From Rhizoctonia solani (taxonomy: Eukaryota > Basidiomycota > Agaricomycetes > Cantharellales > Ceratobasidiaceae): a stretch of 64,000 bases of DNA. Below, piece after piece: positions 33,769 to 43,100 of the stretch. The position numbers and the translations under genes were made by a program. Below the pieces are notes generated by a model. It made no database searches. It saw only the letters and a list, made by a program, of their open reading frames with translations, and had not been told where the DNA came from. Every line of letters starts with the position of its first letter. Positions within the stretch are counted from its first letter, which is position 1. The stretch lies in the NCBI RefSeq assembly GCF_016906535.1, contig NC_057371.1, forward strand, positions 62,001 to 126,000, given 5' to 3'.

Positions 33769-34570
33769 CTATTAGCTAAGCAACCCTGAAAATGAAATTC
33801 TACTAATAAACCACGTGATTCTGCATCGATCCATATACATATCATGCCAGTTTGAAAACATCGATCAAATTGGTGTACTAATGGCCAAACAGAGCATGCA
33901 CCTTCCATTTTTGGAAGTCGAGACTACCATAAATGGAAAGAGGGGGTTTGATTACCCCATATAGTCCAGTTTCAAGGATAGATATAGCGTGTGGGAGGAG
34001 AAAATGAGAAATGAAGTAAATTTAGTGGATTTTGGTGAAGTGGGCCAGTTTTGAAAAATGGACTAAATTTAGTCCATTCTTGCTTTGTTTGCGCTGGCCA
34101 ACTTTTCACCAAGGGCCAAACAAAAAATGGACTAAATTTAGTCCATTTTTTGTTTGGTTGCTCTCTGTGGCCATGGCCTGTACAAACAAAAAATGGACTA
34201 AATTTAGTCCATTTTTTGTTTGGCCCTTGGTGAAAAGTTGGCCAGCGCAAACAAAGCAAGAATGGACTAAATTTAGTCCATTTTTCAAAACTGGCCCACT
34301 TCACCAAAATCCACTAAATTTACTTCATTTCTCATTTTCTCCTCCCACACGCTATATCTATCCTTGAAACTGGACTATATGGGGTAATCAAACCCCCTCT
34401 TTCCATTTATGGTAGTCTCGACTTCCAAAAATGGAAGGTGCATGCTCTGTTTGGCCATTAGTACACCAATTTGATCGATGTTTTCAAATTGGCATGATAT
34501 GTATATGGATCAACGCAGAATCACGTGGTTTATTAGTAGAATTTCATTTTCAGGGCTGCTTAGCTAATAG
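33769..34570. repeat. Large near-perfect palindrome, about 800 bp
   Basis: The left arm starts CTATTAGCTAAGCA and the right arm ends TGCTTAGCTAATAG, centred near 34173 on GGCCATGGCC. The arms are nearly identical over about 390 bp each, so the transcript would fold into a long hairpin. Inside lie four copies of a smaller perfect palindrome, ATGGACTAAATTTAGTCCAT (near 34065, 34127, 34187 and 34264). Mirror-image 111-codon frames in the arms are by-products of the symmetry. A diverged copy of the arm end follows at about 34640-34720. It may be a fold-back element; no target duplication was found. Confidence 0.85.
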
Positions 34571-34639
34571 GTCCTTGCACATAACTGCAATTTTATGTGA
34601 AATATTGAAGAGGTGAATTTTAACAAATGATTTCAAATT

Positions 34640-34720
34640 GCCTTGATAGGTATATAGATAAATGCGGAATCACGTGGTTGACTAGTGAAATTTCATTTTC
34701 AGGGCAGGTTATCTAATGGG
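34640..34720 (+). repeat. Diverged extra copy of palindrome arm end
   Basis: GAATCACGTGGTT, GAAATTTCATTTTCAGGGC and TATCTAATGG words repeat those at about 34515-34570, outside the palindrome. This suggests repeated insertion or unequal exchange of the same unit. Confidence 0.6.
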
Positions 34721-34789
34721 TTCGGGCGGAAAAACGCGATTTGATTTAAGGTTCTGCTCAACCCCCCCTTGAGCCAGACCCCTATAATA

Positions 34790-35526
34790 GGTAGAGCTTA
34801 CTCAACCGTGTGAACTAGTCATGTGATTCTCACGCAGCTTGTTTTGTGTGCGTACTGCGTACGCATTCCGGCTGTTTGATAAAATGAAAACTAATATGAT
34901 GGTGTTAATCCAGTCATGTGACCTGTGTGAGTCTTATCTTCTGTGCGTACTGCGTACGCATAGCAGCAGGTAGGTGATTGCATGCATAAACTGGTCACAT
35001 GACCTTGATATGGCTGATTTCGTGTGCGTACCAAGTACGCATGGTGATGACTTTAATTGCCGTGAGGTAGAGCTTACTCAACTGTGTGAACTAGTCGTGT
35101 GATTCTCATGCAGCTTGTTTTGTGTGCGTACCGTGTATGCACTGCGACTGTTTAATGACAATCAAAGCCCATGCATAAAGGCGGATGATCCGCCGCGGAT
35201 TAGTCTGTGGCCTGTATGTGTCTGGTCTTCCATGCGTACTGCATACGCATAGCAGCAGGTAGGTGACCACATGCACAAACTGGTCACATGACCTTGATAT
35301 AGCTGATTTTGTGTGTGTACCAAGTATGCATAGTGATCACTGTAACCATTGTATGGTAGAGCTTGCTCAACTGTGTGAACTAGTCATGTGATCTTAATGC
35401 AGTATGTTTTGTGTGCGTACTGCGTATGCACTGTGGCTGTTTGGTAAAATTGGAGCTTAAATGTTACTGGTAACCTAGTCATGTGACCTGTATATGTCTT
35501 ATCCTCTGTGCATACTGCATACCCAT
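34790..35526 (+). repeat. Satellite of TGCGTAC-N3-GTACGCA motifs, left part
   Basis: Eight quasi-palindromes lie at about 34849, 34944, 35025, 35125, 35232, 35314, 35414 and 35509, spaced 81-107 bp apart. The copy at 35232-35250 is a perfect palindrome (ATGCGTA-CTGCA-TACGCAT). Between them alternate GTCATGTGA and GGTCACATGACC words. The array resumes at 49171 after the Gypsy insertion. Confidence 0.85.
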
Positions 35527-37049
35527 TGTTATGGATATGACATTTCTTCTTTAATCTGTACTTATTTTATTAATTACACTAGTAATCTCACAGTAAATAA
35601 ATGAGATAAAGATGCGAACTGAGGTTTTCAAGGTCCCTCTATCCAATAGTGACTTTTACAAAACCTACAAACCTCAGGAATACCCTTAATATGCAATGTC
35701 TTTCGCATATATGCTGTTTTCTCACTCATTTAAATATATATAAATTCAGCTGAGTAGATAAACAGTAACAAGTAATATTTCTCTTGTTTGTAGTATTTAT
35801 TATTCAAGATTCTATCTTGTGGCTACACACAGAAATATTCAGGGTCCCCCCTGTCGCATAGGCAAGTGCTCCGGCGCTTAATCAGCCCTTAAGCGCCGAC
35901 GCACTAAATGCGCCTTTTCTCCATCACCCGGGCATCCCACACTGCCGAATCGCTTGCGCTTAGGTGCGCATGTTTGCGCGCTCCAGAACGCTGGGTCGAA
36001 CTCCCAAAACGGACAACATTTGGTAGAGTTATGCCCCATTTACTGTAAGTACCCAATGCAGAGGTATCCTACCTTTGGGACTGTTTACTCCAAGGATGAA
36101 ACACTTAGCCTTGGGACATCTAAGGACCCACACAGGTAAATAATGCCTTGGGGCAAACATTGCCTTGGGGCAAATATTAGGATCTGTTGTTTGTTTACTA
36201 TGTACCAAAGTATTGGCTCCCTCAAGTGTTTCAGTTGCCACATGTACCTCCTGTACCCCCTCTTGGTATCAATCATGTATATACTTGTTTGTGCGCCTTC
36301 TCAGGGTATAAAAGGACCCTGTGAAGACGCTTCTAATGCATCCATTTATCCACTCTTATATATTGACATATACACACAAGCCTTTAACAGCTTATCTGCG
36401 CATTTACTTTAGTGATTGACTCACTGTAAATAGCATAGGAGGTTATTCGGCGCACTAAGACCATAGGCCAGTCCCAACAGACACAGGGTAACCTATTAGT
36501 GTACTTACTGCGACCCTGTGCCCCTTGACTGTCACAGTTGTTGAGTTCAACATTGAGTATAGTGCGACGGTACTGTAAGGATTGTTGTGATTGAGTGATA
36601 GTGTTTCAATCCACCATACCCCTTATATTGTAGATAGCTTTATCTACAATATCTCATAAATCCTAGATATATTTTAGGTAAACCCCATAAGTCTTAAGTC
36701 TTACTTAAGCATATATAAGTCCTATACTTATTAGGCAAATCCTATAAATCCTGTACATTAGTCAGGTAACCCTCTTACTTAAGGTACTATCCTAGAGACC
36801 TTAAGTATACATACCCTTAGTCACTTAGGCTTAAGTAACATTAGTCTAAGGTACTATACATAACCAACCACCTGCACTTCATAGTTGCTAGACTATTTGT
36901 TAGGAGTTGTTATTCCTGATAACCTAGCCTATATTGTGCATATATTCTGTGCATATATTCTGATTCTTAATACTAGTTCTTAGTTATTCCCATATACATT
37001 TTGTATATAGTAATTCTTTCTTACTCCTGTACTTACACGACTCTTAACA
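35527..37049 (+). repeat. 5' LTR of Gypsy element
   Basis: Starts TGTTA and ends TAACA. U3 contains a perfect hairpin CGGCGCTTAA..TTAAGCGCCG (35872-35898). The TATA box (TATAAAA at 36307-36313) sits in the palindrome CAGGGTATAAAAGGACCCTG (36302-36321), marking the likely U3/R promoter. A further hairpin (TTGTAGATA..TATCTACAA, near 36629) could be part of the R/U5 signals. Confidence 0.95.
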
Positions 37050-37167
37050 TTGGTGACCACCGCAGGGCCTAGTGTTGGTTATCTTTAATTCTTACCTGTA
37101 ATCTTTTGTACAAGCTTTCACACTTTGTATATACATTCTAATTGTGGTACTCTACTAACATTCTTTT
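37050..37167 (+). promoter_or_regulatory. Leader with candidate primer-binding site
   Basis: One base after the LTR the leader reads TGGTGACCACCGCAGGG, and TGG is the expected start of a tRNA primer site. I cannot name the tRNA. The remaining leader is short and T-rich and runs to the ATG at 37168. Confidence 0.55.
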
Positions 37168-40100
37168 ATGTCTAGAAGACCAAGTAGACCTGCATCCTCT
37201 AATAGGACCCCTTGGGACACAAGACTTTCAAGAGAAGGTATGCCTAGACATAGTACCCCTAGAAGCTCTGTGCTTCCTAGAGACAGCATACCTACAGATA
37301 GTCCCAACAACCCTTTTGGACCTACTAGGTACTCTATTGAGCAATCCTCTCCTGAGGAGCTAGTGATTCCCCAACCTATCCAACCCTATGAATCACCCAT
37401 CAAGCCACATGCTTCCATGCCAGCCTTGGAAGACCCTCAAGCAGGACCTAGTAGCTCAAGAAGGATATCACCTCACTCTCATAAGTCATCATCCAGACAC
37501 TCTCCAAGATTGTCTCCTTTGGAATATGAAGCTATTCAGGAAGCAAACAAGCTAGCTAAGCCAAGTTCTTCTATGAGGAAGCCTTCACCTTTTGGTCATA
37601 AGGCTAGCTCAGCTACCTTCCAGAGGATGATACCTGTATTTGGACTCCCTGATATAGAGATGTTGGAACCTTCCTCTAGTAAACCTCAGCCCTCTGAGCC
37701 TATGAACTCTCATGAGCTTAAGAAATCTAAAGGAAAGACTTCTGAAGCCCACATATCTAAGCATAGGGAAACTCAAGCCGCCTTACTGGATCCTAATGAT
37801 AGGTCTTTTACTAATGACCCAGCAATCCAGAAGTACCTACCCTATTCTCCTTCCACTACCTTATACCCTTTAAATGAAGAATCTCCAGGAGAATTCAACT
37901 ATCAGCCTGACTGTACCCAAATGACCTCTTGGTGCAGGAAGAACCCTCAAGCTAATAGCTTCAGGAAAGTTTACAGGCAGCTAGGAAGAGTATTCTATCA
38001 TGTGGAGATACCTCCAGCACATGAGAATCGCTTCCCCTCACCCTCTTGTGAGCAATGGGCTTCTCACTACTTCAAACTACTAGATACTGTAGTAACTTTT
38101 AGACCTACATGTCGCATCACTACCAAGTTGGTTCCTGCTCAAGAAATCAACCATTGGCCTGAATATGGTAAGTTACACATAGACCTGAATAAACTAATCA
38201 AGAGAACTGTTCAGAGCGTCTATGACATGGAGGAGCTATTGCCTATTCCAGAATGGCCAGAACATGACTGTCTATTCACCTCTCATTCCTTTGAGGTAGC
38301 GGCAGTCACTTATAGGGACCAGATGGAGCGTTTCATTCAGAAGCTATATGAGATCCTTGGTAGACAACTTCAGACTGGGCCACCTTCCCCAGTCATCTCT
38401 GCAGGACATCTCAGTGAGGTAGAACCTGGACAAGAACACCTTAGAGATAGGACTCTACAACTTAAGCAAGATATGACCCTGTTAGTGCCCAAAAGTTCTA
38501 GAGCCTCTTCTGTCACTCCACAGGAGGCAGCTCAAGAAAACTTACTAAGGAGTCTTATCAAGCCCACAAGTCAAGTTACTATTGCTAGTCCTTTACTTCC
38601 AGAACCTCAAGTTTCTCCTCCAACTGTAACCCTGCACACCTCCAGTAGCACTCCTCCAGGACAACCTCCTAGTAGTCTTCATTCATCCAAAGCCTCTCTT
38701 ACTGTTACTATGCAACCTAGGTATTTAGGACCTGATAATGGAACCACACTTATTCCCTCAGAACCTTTACCATCACCTCCTAGCTCTATTGCTACTTCTT
38801 CCTCTAGATCTATACCCTTAGGAAGAATACCAGAGGAGTCACCCCATGTAACATTACAAGTCCCACCTACCTTAGAAAGGACTGAGAGACTTAGGAGAGA
38901 AGCCACTAGATCTCTAGGACCTAGACCACCTACTCCTAGACCCACTGTAGTCCCTTCCACTAGTTCAGAAGAAACCCTACCATCATCACCTAGAGGTAAT
39001 GCTAGTATTCCTATTGCACAACCTTCAGCTATACCTCCCTTCAATATACAAGCCCTTGAAGAATACATCAACAATCTTTCAGATGGAAGTATAGATGGCT
39101 TAAGTTCTTCTGAATCATCAACTGGAAGAGACCAAGTAGCCCCAGAACTAATAGCCCCAGCTACTCCTGCTGATTCTATTACTTCTGTCTCAAGTGCTGC
39201 TACACACACTATACAAATTCCAGTAGCACAATCTACTCCCAGGATTAGGAGCCAATTAGAAGAGGATAATCTTAGAAATATACCTTATAATCCACCTTTA
39301 AGCAATGCTGCTAGAAGAGTTAGCCTTGCAGGCCCAAGTATTCCTCTTAGAGATCCACCTCCACATGCTGACTTCATCAATCGCAGATCTTCCTTGGGAG
39401 CAAATCGGCAATCCTCAGGAAGACCAGCTATACCAGCTGAATCCTTTACCAGAGTATCTACAATCCCAGAAGAGCGCTCCTCTAGACTAGCTGAAAGTGC
39501 CCACAGGAGACCTACCTCCTCTCCTGAATCAAGAAGAACTCCTCTAAGTATCCATACCAATTTACCTTACTTACAGGAGCAGCCAGCACCAGCTACTAGA
39601 GAAGAAGCCAATATGAGTAGGAGAGGAAACTTCTTAGCCCCTCTACTAGCACCTGTCCCACAACTTCAAGTACCTCCAGCACCACCCATTGATAGGACTA
39701 GGTTACCTCCTCATATTGTAGGACGTATGGTCTCCTCTAGAAGGTTTAGTGAGCTGTTTAATGATCCACCTCCTAGGGATCAACTTAGAGATAGACTAGC
39801 TCCCTTAGCTGAAGGAGGAGGAGGAAATGACCCACCATATGATAGCGATGATGGAGATTTTGATAACTCTGGTAGAAGAAGGAACAACCCACCTAGAAGG
39901 AATGAAGGAGGACCTCCCAACGACCCAGAAGATCCAGGAAATGAACCATATGCTCAAGCAAATGCAGCTAGAGCTAGACCTTTCAATCCAGCTCCTGTAC
40001 ATTTTGATACTAAGCTGAAACCTGACATAATCCCAGAGTGGGATGGAGACACTAAGAAGCTGTTGCGCTGGATGACATCCATCAACAACATAGCTGAGTA

Positions 40101-43100
40101 TAGTAGCTACACTAGAATTCAGCTTGGACAGCAGATTCCTCTCAGGTTCACAGGAAGAGCTCTTAGATGGTTCAATGCATTAGATAAGGACTATAGGCGA
40201 ATTATAACTGAAGATTGGCCAGCACTTAGGCAAGCTATCACTATCCACTTCATGAATAGGACCTTCCTGAACAGAAGCAAGAATGAAGCCATGCGCATCA
40301 GGTTCAGGGATAAAGATCATTCAGAAGAGACCCCAGAAGACTATGTCATCAGGAAGATGGAAGCTCTCACTATTGTCAGTGACTGGACTGACTCTGAATT
40401 AATCTTTGAAATCATGAATGGTGCTCCTAAGTCCTGGACCACGCATATAGACACCTCAAGAATAGTCACTTGGGAAGACTTCCTTGATAAGATTGCATGG
40501 CATGAGGAGGACCTTTTGGGAAAAGATTCTTCTCATAACTCTGACATACAGCGTCAACTACACCAGATGCAATCTACTCTCAAGAGACTAGAAGGAAACA
40601 GGCACTCTAGGCCAAGTGCGCGCTCACACTTAGCAGGATCTAAACCAGTAGGATGGCATCAAAATAATCCTCCACCAAAATACCCTAAGGATGACTCTAC
40701 AGTATCTAAAGGTAAAACTCCTAAAGACAAGAAAGCTAGACCTTGTAGACACTGTGGAAGTATGATGCACTGGGATAGAGACTGTAAGCATGCCAAGAAG
40801 AACTCCAGATTTGTGCAATCACATATGGCACAAGCAGATGATGATGAATGGGAAGCTCAGGAAGCTTATGAAGATCTCTGTGATGAAGCCTACCTTGATG
40901 AAACAGAATATGACACTGAAGGAGAAGAGTCTGTTTCTGAGAAAGAGCAGGATTTTCATAAGCCCCTTCAGTCATTAGCTGTCTCTACCTCCAGCGCTAA
41001 GCCCAGCTCTGGATCCCAGGAGGAACAGCATGGTCTGGAGGGGACCATTGTCAGCCAGGGTACTAACTCTGCTGACCAGGGCAGTAAGGAATCTGATTCA
41101 TCTGTATTCTCTGGATATGTACAACCCAAGCTCCCCACTAGGAAGAGCCTTAATAAGAAACTGAAAATGGCTAGTAGTCATACAGCTACTGCCAAGAATG
41201 GAGAAGAAATCACTCTCAAGCGATTAATGTCAAGACCACCAGGAACTGCCTTCTTTGGATCCAAAGCCACCATCATCAAAGGATGGCTTCAGACAAGTAA
41301 TGGACCTAAGAAGCGCATCACCTTTGACTCAGGATCAGAGATCACTCTCATTAATGAGTCAATACTTAAAACTCTAGATCCATCACCTAGAGTGCGCATT
41401 GGACAAAAACTCAAGTTAATTCAAGTTACTGGGAATAGTAGCTTATCACAGTATATTTCCCTTCCTATCATCTTTGATACTGAACAAGGATTAGTTAAAA
41501 TGATTGTAGAAGCCTATATAGTTCCTAACATGAACACACCCTTTATCCTAGGAACAGACTTTGCGTCTCAGTATCAACTGTCATTAGTTAGGAATGGAGA
41601 AGGAACAAGGATAGTTTTTGGGGATACAGGACGTTCTATTCCTGTAGAAGAATCAGATTCCAGCCCAAGAATTGACCAACAAGGAAATACTTTCATGGTT
41701 GAAGTTGCGCAAGGATTCATCAAGAATTCTGAGAAAATCAAGATCTCTAAGAAAGCCTACAAGAAGCGACTTCAACATAGGAAATTACCTCCCAATACTG
41801 TCAAAGTAAAAGTCTATGAGACAGTTACTATCCCAGCGCATACCATCAAGCTCATCAAAGTCAAGACAATATGGAAGGAAGGTCAAGCCTCTGGTTTTAT
41901 GGACAGATCCTTCAATTCCCATCAACAAGAAGAACATCTGTTTGCAATAACAGACTGCCTGATAGATAGGAACAATCCCAAGATTCAGGTTTCTAACCTA
42001 TCAGAACATCCTTTAAGATTGCAAGGAGGAGAAATTCTTGGATATATGCATGATCCCAATGAATACCTTGCAAAGGAAAAGGACATTACTAAGGAAGAAA
42101 AAGACAGCATTATCAAGTATGCTACCTTAGTACAAGCCATGGTGCAGAGGAAAGCTGAAGAAAAGCCTACTGCACAAGAAGAGGAATTAATGAAGTTGCC
42201 TGAAGGAGGACCCAAGACTGCTGAAGTACCTGACCCAGAACCTGTCCCTTCAGATAGATTCCTTCAAGAAGTTAATTTCTCAGAACATCTCACTCCTAAT
42301 CAAAGGGCTAAACTAGAAAAAGTCTTGCGCAAGCATGAGTTAGCCTTTGGATTAGATGGTAGACTTGGTACTCATAACACTCAACTGGAAATTAGACTAA
42401 GGCCAGGAACTAAAGAAATATCTCTAACCCCTTACCATGCTTCTCCAGCTAAAAGAGAAGTCATTGACAAGCAGATTGAGGAATGGCTTAAACTTGGAGT
42501 CATTGAGCCATCCAAGAGTGCTTGGGGATTTCCTGTTATAGTAGTCTATCGCAACAGTAAACCCAGACTATGTGTGGATTACAGACGTCTCAATGAAGTA
42601 GCTATACCAGATGAGTATCCCTTACCAAAACAAACTGACATCTTGCATGCCTTGGAAGGATCTCAATGGCTTACTACCTTAGATGCGCTAGCTGGTTTCA
42701 CTCAGCTAACCATTAAGGAGGAAGACAGAGAGAAACTTGCTTTTAGATGTCACAACGGCCATTGGCAACCTACCAAACTACTCTTTGGATATAGGAATGG
42801 ACCAGCAGAATTCCAGCGTGTCATGAATAGGATACTTTCAAGATTTCTATGGCAATTTGCCCTGGTATATATTGATGACATAGTGATCTATAGTGTTAAG
42901 TTTGAAGACCATTGCAATCACTTAGATCAAGTCTTAGGAGCTATTGAAGAAGCTGAAATCACCCTATCTCCAAAGAAATGCCACATTGGATACCAATCAC
43001 TACTATTGCTAGGACAGAAGGTATCAAGATTAGGTCTATCAACCCATAAGGAGAAAGTTGATGCTATCTTAGAGTTGGAACCCCCTAAAAATGTTCCTAC

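Noticed and set aside
33972..34367. Two 111-codon frames with repeated KWTKFSPF words on opposite strands
   Set aside because: They are mirror images produced by the large palindrome and its internal 20-bp palindromes.
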